A stretch of DNA of 64,000 nucleotides from an uncultured Bacteroidales bacterium (GTDB taxonomy: Bacteria; Bacteroidota; Bacteroidia; Bacteroidales; F082), in assembly GCA_947307415.1 (NCBI GenBank), contig CAMZJA010000005.1, forward strand, positions 48,382 through 112,381. The letters are read 5' to 3'. The stretch's first letter is position 1; each line of letters starts with the position of its first letter. The notes below the pieces were generated by a model. It ran no database searches. It saw only the letters and a list, made by a program, of their open reading frames with translations, and was not told the origin of the DNA. A program made the position numbers and the translations under genes. This document shows positions 16,381 through 25,090 of this stretch, piece after piece.

Positions 16381-18306
16381 ATGGCGGAAGAAATTATTGA
16401 AGATAACGTATTGGAAGACAACGAGTTAGATTTTACTACAAATGTAAATCCAGTTGATTATAACGACGACGCGATTCAGCATCTGTCGTGGAATGAGCAT
16501 ATCCGCAAACGTCTTGGCATGTACATCGGCAAGGCGGGCGACGGCTCGGCACACGACGACGGCATCTATATCCTGTTGAAGGAAATCGTCGACAACAGCA
16601 TCGACGAATTTAACATGGGTGCCGGAAAAGTTATCGAGATAAACATCAGCGACGGCAAGGTGCGAGTGCGCGATTACGGCCGTGGCATTCCTCTCGCCTC
16701 TCTCAAAGACTGTATGGGACAGATGAACACCGGCGGCAAATACAATACCGGCGCTTTCAAGAAATCTGTGGGTCTCAACGGCGTGGGCGCAAAGGCAACG
16801 AACGCCGCGTCATCATACTTCCGCGCACAGTCGTTCCGCGACGGCTCAACAAAGATAGTCGAGTTCTCAAAAGGTGAACTGCTTTCAGAGTCAGAGTTTC
16901 TTCCTACCGACGAGAAAAACGGCACCGAAATAACATTCGTGCCCGACGCCGAACTGTTCGGAAACTACCATTTCCTTATGGAATACGTCGATGAGATGGT
17001 GTGGAACTACGCCTTCCTCAACAGCGGCCTGACACTTATCCTCAACGGCCAGAAATATCAGGCAAAAAACGGTCTTCTCGACCTCCTCGTACGCAAAATC
17101 GGCAAAACTGAAACATGCGCCTACCCTATCGTCCACATCAAAGAAGGCGATTTCGAGTGTGCTTTCACCCATTCCAACATCACATCAAACGAAGAGTATT
17201 TCCCGTTCGCAAACGGTCAGTATAACCCTCTAGGCGGCACGCATCTCAACGTATTCCGCGAAGCTATAGCCAAGACTATCAGAGAGTTCTACAACAAAGA
17301 ATACGAAACATCCGACATCCGCAGCTCGTTCATCGCAGCCATATCAATAAAGGTCGACAACCCTGAATTTGAAGGCCAGACAAAGACAAAATTCTCGTCA
17401 AACTACATGGATAAGGAAAGCGAAATTACCATCAGAGCTTACATCACCGACATCATCAAACGTCATTTCGACAAGTTCCTGCACATGAACAGCGATGTAG
17501 CCGAAGCCCTGATGCGTAAGATAATCCAGAACGAGAAGGAACGTAAAGGCATGGCAAACATAAAGAAGCTCGCCCGCGAGAGTGCCAAAAAAGTAAGCCT
17601 CAACAACAGAAAACTGCGCGACTGCCGTGTTCATTACAACACCAACCACGAGAAACGCCTCGAGTCGACGCTGTTTATCACCGAGGGTGACTCAGCATCG
17701 GGCAGCATCACCAAGAGCCGCGACGCCCAGACACAAGCTGTATTCAGCCTGCGTGGAAAACCACTCAACTGCTATGGCTTGACAAAGAAAATCGTATACG
17801 AGAACGAGGAGTTTAACCTCCTGCAGGCAGCTTTGAATATCGACGAAAGCATTGAAAATCTGAGATATAACAACATCGTCATTGCCACCGATGCTGATGT
17901 CGACGGCATGCACATCCGCCTTTTGATGCTCACATTCTTCCTTCAGTTCTACCCCGACGTGGTGCGCGGCGGACACCTTTACATCCTGCAGACTCCGTTG
18001 TTCCGCGTTAGAAACAAGAAAGAAACACGTTATTGCTACACCGACGAGGAACGTGTCGATGCCATCAAATCACTCGGAACACATCCAGAAATCACCCGAT
18101 TCAAAGGTCTCGGCGAAATCTCACCCGACGAGTTCAGCTATTTCATCGGTCCTAACATGCGCCTGGAGCCTATCATCCTGCGCCACGACATGACCATCCC
18201 TGAACTTCTGAAATATTACATGGGCAAAAACACCGACCAGCGTCAAAAATTCATCATTGACAATCTGAGAATTGAAGACGACTCAAATATCGATAAATTG
18301 GAATAA
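16381..18306 (+). CDS. parE: DNA topoisomerase IV subunit B
   Basis: 641 aa. This is the ATPase subunit of topoisomerase IV, which decatenates daughter chromosomes. The GHKL ATP site is visible as EIVDNSIDEF, RDYGRGIPL and VGLNGVGAKATNA. The transducer domain follows. The TOPRIM domain has TEGDSASGSI and the acidic DADVDG. The C-terminus has RFKGLGEIS. The length lacks the extra insert of proteobacterial GyrB. The rather divergent GMYIGKAGDGS and DDGIYILLKE opening fits Bacteroidetes ParE rather than GyrB. parC is not adjacent. The stop is only 2 bases from the convergent nnrD stop. Confidence 0.92.
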   Translation: MAEEIIEDNVLEDNELDFTTNVNPVDYNDDAIQHLSWNEHIRKRLGMYIGKAGDGSAHDDGIYILLKEIVDNSIDEFNMGAGKVIEINISDGKVRVRDYGRGIPLASLKDCMGQMNTGGKYNTGAFKKSVGLNGVGAKATNAASSYFRAQSFRDGSTKIVEFSKGELLSESEFLPTDEKNGTEITFVPDAELFGNYHFLMEYVDEMVWNYAFLNSGLTLILNGQKYQAKNGLLDLLVRKIGKTETCAYPIVHIKEGDFECAFTHSNITSNEEYFPFANGQYNPLGGTHLNVFREAIAKTIREFYNKEYETSDIRSSFIAAISIKVDNPEFEGQTKTKFSSNYMDKESEITIRAYITDIIKRHFDKFLHMNSDVAEALMRKIIQNEKERKGMANIKKLARESAKKVSLNNRKLRDCRVHYNTNHEKRLESTLFITEGDSASGSITKSRDAQTQAVFSLRGKPLNCYGLTKKIVYENEEFNLLQAALNIDESIENLRYNNIVIATDADVDGMHIRLLMLTFFLQFYPDVVRGGHLYILQTPLFRVRNKKETRYCYTDEERVDAIKSLGTHPEITRFKGLGEISPDEFSYFIGPNMRLEPIILRHDMTIPELLKYYMGKNTDQRQKFIIDNLRIEDDSNIDKLE

Positions 18307-18336
18307 ATCTACACTCTAAACTCTAAACTTTTAGAG
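18307..18336. repeat. CTAAACT tract between parE and nnrD
   Basis: A short degenerate tract (ACTCTAAACTCTAAACTTTTAG) of 7-base units covers the junction and encodes the last codons of nnrD. Similar tracts lie at 32620 and 35731. Confidence 0.5.
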
Positions 18337-19151
18337 ATATCACTTGCTATCATCGACTCCATGCCGAGTCGCGATGCGGCTTTATCTCCTGCCATGCCAT
18401 GCATGAAAACACCAATAATTGCTGCCTGTTCAGGAGTATAACGTTGTGCCAAAAGCGATAAGATTATTCCCGTCAGAACGTCACCGCTACCTGCTGTAGC
18501 CATGCCAGGATTTCCAGTGGAATTGATATAACAACGCCCATCAGGAAGCATGGTCGTGGTGCCAGCGCCTTTCAAAACGATGATAATTTTGAATTTTTGA
18601 GCCATATCTCGCTGAAGATCAACACGTTGCTCTTTATCTTTACATTCTCCGAATAGACGCTCAAACTCCTTGACATGAGGCGTAATGATAGTGTTTTCTG
18701 GCAAAATGGATAATAATTCCTTATTTTCAGAAATAATATTCAAAGCGTCAGCATCCAAAACCATAGGAACTTTGGCCTCCTGAATCAATTGTTTTAAAGC
18801 GTTAACTGTTTCTTCTGCTTTTCCTACCCCCGGCCCAACTCCAATTGCGTTATATGGCTTCAAATCAGGGACTTGCGAAAAACAACAATCAGATTCGTCA
18901 ACACTAATCATCGCCTCCGGAAGATATATTTGCAACGGCAGCATCGCCAATTTCGGTAAATGCGTGGTCAACAAACCAACACCTGAACGCAGACACGATT
19001 CTGAGGCCAACAAAGCTGCTCCAGTTTTGCCCGTAGAGCCAGCTATCAGCAGCGCATGCCCATATGTCCCTTTGTGCGAATCCTTATCCCGCTTGTGAAG
19101 CAATGGCTTCACAAAATCCGAAGTAATTATCGTATTATCCGACACCTTCAT
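18309..19151 (-). CDS. nnrD: ADP-dependent NAD(P)H-hydrate dehydratase
   Basis: 280 aa ribokinase-like enzyme that repairs hydrated NADH and NADPH using ADP or ATP. KGTYGHALLIAGSTGKTGAA opens the domain, VLDADALN and TPHVKEFERLFG are conserved positions, and NPGMATAGSGDVLTG holds the catalytic Asp. It lacks the N-terminal NnrE epimerase domain to which NnrD is often fused, so the epimerase must be encoded elsewhere or absent. The last five codons fall in a short repeat tract. It starts 9 bases after the stop of the lipoprotein gene upstream, so the two may be cotranscribed. Confidence 0.93.
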   Translation of the reverse strand: MKVSDNTIITSDFVKPLLHKRDKDSHKGTYGHALLIAGSTGKTGAALLASESCLRSGVGLLTTHLPKLAMLPLQIYLPEAMISVDESDCCFSQVPDLKPYNAIGVGPGVGKAEETVNALKQLIQEAKVPMVLDADALNIISENKELLSILPENTIITPHVKEFERLFGECKDKEQRVDLQRDMAQKFKIIIVLKGAGTTTMLPDGRCYINSTGNPGMATAGSGDVLTGIILSLLAQRYTPEQAAIIGVFMHGMAGDKAASRLGMESMIASDISKSLEFRV

Positions 19152-19160
19152 AATATCCTC

Positions 19161-19991
19161 TTACTTGGCATCGCAGACCAAACGTACACTAAAGCCATAG
19201 TTACGGTATATGGAATGCCATGTATCCACCATGAATGCACTGAAATAAGCCGAATATGCCTGAGCGTCATCGTAATCGTAATAATCTGAAGACCAGTAAT
19301 TTCCTGCCGCACCGACCCACATTGTTTCACCACGACGCATACCAGCCGCTGGTAAAAAAACAGCGCCTTTAGCCTCCAAAATATTTGTCCAGTCGTTCTC
19401 TGATATAACATTGTAGTCGTATGAGACATCATATGTATTCGCGTAATTTAAAGTATAATAGTCTTCTTTCCAGTTATCAGGAAGCAATATCATACCATCG
19501 ACATCATTGACAACAGCTTTGGCAAATAATATATTACTTTCGGTCTCCCTTAACCAAAAAACGTACTTCCACTCTTCAATTTTCAATGTACGCCATTTAT
19601 TTCCGACATTGCCTCCGTTAGAAATAGCATGTTTTCCCCACTCCACGAATGCTGGATAATCTCCATTATTTTCCGATAAGTTCTTAGGATTGTCGCCAGT
19701 ACCCCATCCAAATAATTCAAACCAGCCTGAATTCATAATATTCCATTGTTTTTCGGCAAATCTCCACTTACCTGTAGAACCTTGGTATTGCAGGTTACCT
19801 TTCGAAAAATACACCTGTTTGTTCTCACTTATTGAAAACAAACCATTGATAGCGCCTTCCGGTATCGATGACGAAGGTGTTACACCGCCTGAATTTGAAG
19901 AGCTATCGTCGCTTGCTGATTTTTTCTTACAGCCGGTCAAAACTACCGCAATTATTGCTATAACAGATAAAAGTCTAAATAAAGTCTTCAT
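19161..19991 (-). CDS. FISUMP-like surface lipoprotein
   Basis: 276 aa from the ATG at 19991 (MKTLFRLLSVIAIIAVVLTGC). A longer in-frame reading adds 18 residues before the signal peptide and is not favoured. The lipobox VLTGC is followed by a KKKSASDDSSSNSGG linker, typical of lipoproteins exposed at or exported to the surface. The body opens with NGLFSISENKQVYFSKGNLQ and continues with TGKWRFAEKQW, LFGWGTGD, AAGMRRG, YWSSDYYD and FSVRLV. These are marks of the Fibrobacter major-paralogous (FISUMP) or C-type-lectin-like formylglycine fold found in many Bacteroidales surface proteins. Function unknown; glycan or protein binding is plausible. A promoter is at 20043-20050. Confidence 0.82.
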   Translation of the reverse strand: MKTLFRLLSVIAIIAVVLTGCKKKSASDDSSSNSGGVTPSSSIPEGAINGLFSISENKQVYFSKGNLQYQGSTGKWRFAEKQWNIMNSGWFELFGWGTGDNPKNLSENNGDYPAFVEWGKHAISNGGNVGNKWRTLKIEEWKYVFWLRETESNILFAKAVVNDVDGMILLPDNWKEDYYTLNYANTYDVSYDYNVISENDWTNILEAKGAVFLPAAGMRRGETMWVGAAGNYWSSDYYDYDDAQAYSAYFSAFMVDTWHSIYRNYGFSVRLVCDAK

Positions 19992-20042
19992 TTTTGTATC
20001 CCTAATTCGTGTCGGGCGCAACTGTTTAATAATTTTAAGGTG

Positions 20043-20050
20043 CAAATATA
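20043..20050 (-). promoter_or_regulatory. -7 element for the FISUMP-like lipoprotein gene
   Basis: TATATTTG on the minus strand, 51 bases before the ATG at 19991. Confidence 0.55.
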
Positions 20051-20127
20051 TAAATTATTTTTAAAAAAACAAATTTTTTATTTACTAACTCCGCTTAAAC
20101 ATGTCAATCCAGTCAAAATATTTTTTG

Positions 20128-20135
20128 TAATTTTG
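20128..20135 (+). promoter_or_regulatory. -7 element almost touching the rlmD start codon
   Basis: TAATTTTG on the plus strand ends only 4 bases before the ATG at 20140. Bacteroidetes transcription normally starts a few bases after this box, so the rlmD transcript should begin at or next to the AUG (leaderless). Confidence 0.55.
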
Positions 20136-20139
20136 CGGC

Positions 20140-21567
20140 ATGAAAAAAATTAAGCAGCCACAGTTTATCGAAGACGTCGAGATCATCGACGCCGGAGCGG
20201 AAGGCATGAGCATAGCCAAGCCTGAAGAAAAAGTAGTGTTCATCCCATTCGGAGCACCAGGCGATATCGTTGATATTCAAGTGTTTAAGAAGAAATCGAA
20301 TTGCTTCGACGGCAAGATTCTCAACATCAAAAAGGAATCTGACAAGCGTGTGAAGCCAGTGTGTCAGCATTTCGGCCTTTGTGGCGGCTGCAAATGGCAA
20401 CATCTTGATTATCAATGGCAACTGTTTTATAAGCAGAAGCAGATAAAAGATAATTTCGATCGCATCGGGAAGATTGAATACCCTGAAATGATGCCGATTC
20501 TGGGCTGTGAGAAGCAGTTTTTTTATCGCAACAAGCTCGAATACAGCTTCTCAAACCGCAAATGGCTCACCGACGGTGCCCCTGCCGGCACTTATGGCGA
20601 AGAGGATTGCAAAGGCTTCGGCTATCATCTGCCAGGCTTGTTCGACCGCGTGATTGACATCGAGAAATGTTATCTCCAGGCCGACCCGTCGAACGATATC
20701 CGTCTGTTTATCAAGGACTTCACCATGAATCACAAGCTCTCATATCATAATGTGAGAGCTCATCAAGGCACAATGCGCAACGTAATCATACGCTGCAATG
20801 GCAAAGGCGAATTCATGGTCATCATAGTGATAAACGAGGAAAACGACATCGTCAGAAACGAGCTCATCCCTGCCCTTTCGGCACAGTTCCCGCAGATTAT
20901 CTCGCTGATGCTCGTTATCAACAGCAAGTTCAACGACACTATCTCCGACCTGCCGTTCGAATGCCTCAAAGGCGAGCCTTATCTGGTGGAAACGATGAAG
21001 TCGCCTCGTCCGGGCTTCGACGACCTGAAGTTCCGTGTGGGACCTGTCTCGTTCTTCCAAACCAATGTGTATCAGGCGGAAAGACTCTACAAAGCGGCTT
21101 TCGACCTCGCAAACGTTAAAGGCGACGAGTTGATGTACGACCTCTACACCGGAACAGGCACCATCGCCTTGTATTTCTCACGTTTCGTGAAACAGGTGGT
21201 CGGCATTGAATATGTTGAAGAGGCTATCGTCGACGCGAAAATCAACGAGCAGTTCAACAATATCACAAACACGAAGTTTTTCGCCGGCGACATGGCGAAG
21301 GTGCTCACCGACGAGTTCATAGCCGAACATGGCAAACCTGATTTCATCGTCACCGACCCGCCACGCGCAGGAATGGCAGACAAAGTCATCGAACAGCTCA
21401 AGAAGATTCAAGCTAAAAAGATTGTCTACGTCAGCTGTAACCCAGCCACGCAAGCTCGTGATTTACAATTACTTGATGATTTATACACTGTCAAGGCAGT
21501 GCAGCCGGTCGATATGTTCCCACACACGCAGCATGTCGAAAACGTGGTGCTTTTAGAGCTTAGATAA
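20140..21567 (+). CDS. rlmD: 23S rRNA (uracil-5-)-methyltransferase RlmD
   Basis: 475 aa SAM-dependent enzyme of the RumA/TrmA family making m5U in 23S rRNA. The N-terminal TRAM domain (about 1-65) is followed by the four-Cys iron-sulfur site, with three Cys in CQHFGLCGGCKW and one further on. The methyltransferase core has YDLYTGTGTIAL (SAM loop) and VTDPPRAGM. The catalytic Cys is in YVSCNPATQARDL. Members of the family can act on 23S U747, U1939 or tRNA U54, so the exact site is an inference. Its 3' end overlaps the convergent aroK by 15 bases. Confidence 0.93.
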   Translation: MKKIKQPQFIEDVEIIDAGAEGMSIAKPEEKVVFIPFGAPGDIVDIQVFKKKSNCFDGKILNIKKESDKRVKPVCQHFGLCGGCKWQHLDYQWQLFYKQKQIKDNFDRIGKIEYPEMMPILGCEKQFFYRNKLEYSFSNRKWLTDGAPAGTYGEEDCKGFGYHLPGLFDRVIDIEKCYLQADPSNDIRLFIKDFTMNHKLSYHNVRAHQGTMRNVIIRCNGKGEFMVIIVINEENDIVRNELIPALSAQFPQIISLMLVINSKFNDTISDLPFECLKGEPYLVETMKSPRPGFDDLKFRVGPVSFFQTNVYQAERLYKAAFDLANVKGDELMYDLYTGTGTIALYFSRFVKQVVGIEYVEEAIVDAKINEQFNNITNTKFFAGDMAKVLTDEFIAEHGKPDFIVTDPPRAGMADKVIEQLKKIQAKKIVYVSCNPATQARDLQLLDDLYTVKAVQPVDMFPHTQHVENVVLLELR

Positions 21568-22065
21568 GTAGTTCAGCACCTCGTCAATATCGAAGTTCTC
21601 GCCTTTCACTATAAAATCCGACTGTTCATATATCGGCAGACGTGAATTGTAATGATTTTCAACGTATTGGAACAGCTCTTCTTCTGATTTTCCGTACACC
21701 AGCGGACGTTTGCGTTTCGCGTTCATGATCCTATGAGCCGCCGTCATCGGACTGATTTTCACGAAGATAGTGCTGCCGTTCTCCTTCATCCACTGCATGT
21801 TATCAAAAAAACAAGGCGTTCCGCCGCCTGTGGACACTACCACATGGTGCATCTCGCCTGTCTTTTTCAAAATTTCTGATTCAAACTTCCTGAAATAATC
21901 CTCGCCGTATTTCTCGAAGAAATCCTGCACACAGATGTGATATCTCTCCTCGAACAAATCATCGGTATCGAATGGCTCGTATCCCAGCCTCGCCGCCAGT
22001 TTCCGCGAAATCGACGACTTCCCTGAACACATATAACCGATAATGTATATACGATCTGGTAACAT
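21553..22065 (-). CDS. aroK: shikimate kinase
   Basis: 170 aa P-loop kinase phosphorylating shikimate in aromatic amino acid synthesis. Walker A is GYMCSGKSS (about 10-18). The shikimate-binding residues are in FDTDDLFEE and STGGGTPC, and a lid with RKRPLVYG follows. All landmarks are in the usual order and length. It starts 45 bases after the yidC stop on the same strand; the gap holds a family B hairpin. aroE is separate, at 35005. Confidence 0.95.
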   Translation of the reverse strand: MLPDRIYIIGYMCSGKSSISRKLAARLGYEPFDTDDLFEERYHICVQDFFEKYGEDYFRKFESEILKKTGEMHHVVVSTGGGTPCFFDNMQWMKENGSTIFVKISPMTAAHRIMNAKRKRPLVYGKSEEELFQYVENHYNSRLPIYEQSDFIVKGENFDIDEVLNYLSKL

Positions 22066-22070
22066 TTCTT

Positions 22071-22111
22071 CAGTTGTTCAGTTGTCTTTTAACTGATTAA
22101 CTGGTTAACTT
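22071..22111. repeat. family B octamer hairpin between yidC and aroK
   Basis: CAGTTGTTCAGTT and AACTGATTAACTG pair over 13 positions (11 Watson-Crick, one G-U and one U-U) around a GTCTTTT loop. The same octamer words occur at 14015, 28799 and 31021. Confidence 0.65.
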
Positions 22112-24041
22112 AACGGCGTTGCATTTGTTGCTGCTGTTTCTGCATCTCTTCGAGTCGTTTCTGGAAGGCCGATTTTTTCACCGGACGCTGTTTCGCCAAC
22201 TCGATTTTCTTGCGAAGCTTATCATCATCCAAGAAGAGTCTGAACAAGTACATCTGCAGGAATGTGATGATATTCACCAACATATAATAATAACTCAAAC
22301 CTGACGAATAGCTGTTGAACAATCCGAGGAACATGATCGGCATGAGATACATCATCACCTTCATTCCCTTCATGCCCTGCTGGTTCGTAGCCGCCATTTG
22401 TTTATTATTAATATAGGTGTACAGAATTGTCGTGACAGTCATCAACAAGGTGAACAAACTCACGTGGTCGCCATAGAACGGGATGTTGAATCCAAGATCG
22501 AGTATGCTGTCGTATGTCGAGAGGTCGTCGGCCCAAAGGAATGGCTGCTGGCGAAGCTCGATACTTGACGGGAAGAAACGGAAGATAGCCCACAAGATTG
22601 GCAGCTGCAGCAACATCGGCAAGCATCCTGCTGTCGGGCTGGCGCCTGCTTTCTTGTAAAGATCCATCACAGCCTGCTGTTTCTTCATATTGTCCTTCTC
22701 ATCCGGGTATTTCGCGTTGATTTCGTCGATTTCCGGCTTCAAGACACGCATCTTCGCTGTCGATTGATACGATTTGAACGCAAACGGCATCAAAGCGAGC
22801 TTGATGATGATTGTAAGCACCAAAATCACGATACCATAGTTCCATCCATAGCTGCCGAGCCAGTTAAACACGTTGACAACAATATATCTGTTGATCCAGC
22901 CGACCAGCTTACCGCCAAGAGGAATCTGTTTATCGAGGTCGATGTCGTATTTATCCATGATTTTCAGACTATTAGGTCCGAAATACATCTGCATCGGCAT
23001 ATTGTTAGTCTCTTGGAAAGCGTCAAACGGGACATCAACGCTGGCGTACATCGTCTTAAGATAACGAGGATTTTTCTGTCTCAAATCGGTCTTCATTCCT
23101 ATGACTGCCGAGTTGAAATTATCCTTAGCGATCAACGAATAGCTGAAGAAACGCTGCTTGAACGACAACCATTTCAGGTTTGCGCGAAGATCTTTCTCGC
23201 CGTCTTTCTCGCCACCACGGTTACCGCTAATCGATTCAACATCATCGCTTACAAACTTGTAATATACATTCGAGCCGTTGTAACGGTCAACAGCCTTCTC
23301 CTGTTTCAAAAGATCGACATACCAGTCGATTGTCAAGAAATTGGTGTTCGATGCAATCACACTCTTCATATTGACTGTTTTCACATCGAAATCAACCATA
23401 TATTCGTCTTTACTAACGGTATATGTAAACTCAATATATTGGTTTGGATTCAGCTCATCAGTGTAATCATCGGCGTTAGCTCTAAAACTGAGAATCAACG
23501 GCTTATCATCCACGATGAGATTTTCTTCGCCATTATAAACTTCTCCATTGAGATATGGAGTAAAGAATAAATCAATAGTATTGATATTTCTGTTGGCAGC
23601 AAAAAATGATAGATTAAACTTCGTTGTATTCTCGTCAAAACCAATAAGTGGAAGAGAATCCCACGTTTTATAGTCTTTCAGCTCCACTGTCTTGACGTAA
23701 GCGCCTTTCGAGCTCAAAGTCAACTTCAAGACATCATTCTCAATGGTATAAACATGCTCCTCGCCTGTCGTCGCCGTCGCAAAAACGCCGTATTTGTCAC
23801 GCACCGCCACGCTCGACATCTCAGCGGTGTTATTTGCTTGATTAGCAATAACTTCCGTCTGTTGCTGTGCTTCCGCAAAACGAATCGAATCCTGAATGTA
23901 ACGTGCTCTATTTACCTGATAAATCGAGTCTTGATAATGTCTTTGTCTTTCGATCTCCTCTTTTGAAGGCGTCATCCAAATGAAGTAGCCGACAAAAATT
24001 CCAATAATAAGGATAATTCCAATAACTGAGTTTTTATTCAT
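22110..24041 (-). CDS. yidC: membrane protein insertase YidC
   Basis: 643 aa. YidC inserts and folds inner-membrane proteins alone or with SecYEG. The N-terminal helix (about 3-22) is followed by a low-complexity linker and the large periplasmic beta-supersandwich domain (about 70-370). The conserved core begins after VVNVFNWLGSYGWNYG and contains SYQSTAKM, the KKAGASPTAGCLPMLLQLPI block and the final helices. The C-terminal tail is basic and glutamine-rich (MQKQQQQMQRR), consistent with ribosome contact. The stop codon lies at the edge of a family B repeat. The promoter is at 24071-24078. Confidence 0.97.
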   Translation of the reverse strand: MNKNSVIGIILIIGIFVGYFIWMTPSKEEIERQRHYQDSIYQVNRARYIQDSIRFAEAQQQTEVIANQANNTAEMSSVAVRDKYGVFATATTGEEHVYTIENDVLKLTLSSKGAYVKTVELKDYKTWDSLPLIGFDENTTKFNLSFFAANRNINTIDLFFTPYLNGEVYNGEENLIVDDKPLILSFRANADDYTDELNPNQYIEFTYTVSKDEYMVDFDVKTVNMKSVIASNTNFLTIDWYVDLLKQEKAVDRYNGSNVYYKFVSDDVESISGNRGGEKDGEKDLRANLKWLSFKQRFFSYSLIAKDNFNSAVIGMKTDLRQKNPRYLKTMYASVDVPFDAFQETNNMPMQMYFGPNSLKIMDKYDIDLDKQIPLGGKLVGWINRYIVVNVFNWLGSYGWNYGIVILVLTIIIKLALMPFAFKSYQSTAKMRVLKPEIDEINAKYPDEKDNMKKQQAVMDLYKKAGASPTAGCLPMLLQLPILWAIFRFFPSSIELRQQPFLWADDLSTYDSILDLGFNIPFYGDHVSLFTLLMTVTTILYTYINNKQMAATNQQGMKGMKVMMYLMPIMFLGLFNSYSSGLSYYYMLVNIITFLQMYLFRLFLDDDKLRKKIELAKQRPVKKSAFQKRLEEMQKQQQQMQRR

Positions 24042-24070
24042 ATAAAATTTGTTTTCTAAAAATTAAGGTG

Positions 24071-24078
24071 CAAAATTA
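24071..24078 (-). promoter_or_regulatory. -7 element for yidC
   Basis: TAATTTTG on the minus strand, 29 bases before the yidC ATG, in the gap after rpoD. Confidence 0.6.
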
Positions 24079-24086
24079 CAAAAAAT

Positions 24087-24953
24087 TTAATCATCATTTA
24101 AAACATGAAGTAAGTTTTTTTTCGAACGCAACCTTAGTTTTTTCAAAGCTTTATCCTTCACCTGACGAACGCGCTCGCGTGTCATGTCCATCATGTAACC
24201 GATTTCCTCGAGGGTATAACTTTTATTCGATTCGAGGCCGAAATAATAAATTATCACCTGTCGTTCTTTCTCGCTAAGCACTGATAATGAACGCTTTATC
24301 TCAGCCGACTCAAACTCTGACATCACATCTTTATCGGCGTCGTAATTATCTTCAGGCACCACAGTGTCGATGAATGTCAAATCGTCGTCGCTTGTGACAG
24401 GCGCGTCCATGGAGACTTCTTTCGAGTTGATTTTTAATATCGCTTCGATTTTTCCCTCCGGCATGTCGAGTTCGTCGGCGATCTCTTTTATCGTCGGTTT
24501 GCGTTGATACAGCTGCTCAAGCGAAGAAGCTGTTTTCTTCACACGGCTTAAAAAGCCCACCTGATTCAGCGGCAGACGCACCATGCGCGACTGTTCCGCC
24601 ACAGCCTGCAAAATAGCCTGACGGATCCACCAAACAGCATACGAGATGAATTTAAAACCTTTCGTCTCATCGAAACGCTGTGCAGCTTTGATAAGTCCAA
24701 CATTGCCTTCGTTAATCAAATCAGCAAGGCTAAGTCCTTGATTTTGATATTGTTTTGCCACAGAAACCACAAAACGGAGGTTAGCTCTCACCAAACGGTC
24801 AAGCGCTATCTGGTCGCCCATTTTTATCTTTTGAGCGAGCTCAACTTCCTCGTCGGGGGTTATCATAGGCTCTTTCGCAATATCGGCAAGATATTTGTCG
24901 AGCGCCCCCTGTTCGCGGTTAGTGATTGATTTTGAAATCTTTAACTGTCTCAT
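24087..24953 (-). CDS. rpoD: RNA polymerase primary sigma factor RpoD
   Basis: 288 aa group 1 sigma factor of the short Bacteroidetes type, lacking region 1.1 and the non-conserved insert. Region 1.2 (LDKYLADIAKEPMITPDEEVEL), region 2 (LRFVVSVAKQYQNQGLSLADLINEGN; GFKFISYAVWWIRQAI), region 3 and region 4 (LSEKERQVIIYYFGL; YTLEEIGYMMDMTRERVRQ) are all present. This factor recognises the TTTG / TAnnTTTG promoters seen throughout the window. No matching -7 box was found upstream of it, where an AT-rich 137-base spacer separates it from dapF. Confidence 0.96.
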   Translation of the reverse strand: MRQLKISKSITNREQGALDKYLADIAKEPMITPDEEVELAQKIKMGDQIALDRLVRANLRFVVSVAKQYQNQGLSLADLINEGNVGLIKAAQRFDETKGFKFISYAVWWIRQAILQAVAEQSRMVRLPLNQVGFLSRVKKTASSLEQLYQRKPTIKEIADELDMPEGKIEAILKINSKEVSMDAPVTSDDDLTFIDTVVPEDNYDADKDVMSEFESAEIKRSLSVLSEKERQVIIYYFGLESNKSYTLEEIGYMMDMTRERVRQVKDKALKKLRLRSKKNLLHVLNDD

Positions 24954-25090
24954 AATCTGTTGTTTTAAATGTAATTAAATGATTAACGCTTATTTTTTAA
25001 AAATCTTATTCTTTTTTTAAAAAATTATTACTATTTTTACATCAAATTTCTTGCCAAACTTTCATTTTTGGAGAATAATTTTTCAATATT

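Noticed and set aside
22764-23570. Long plus-strand open frame opposite yidC (268 codons)
   Set aside because: Antisense shadow of YidC with no domain features.
24954-25090. A possible small RNA or riboswitch in the rpoD-dapF spacer
   Set aside because: The 137 bases are A/T-rich with long T and A runs and no stable stem; nothing specific can be supported.
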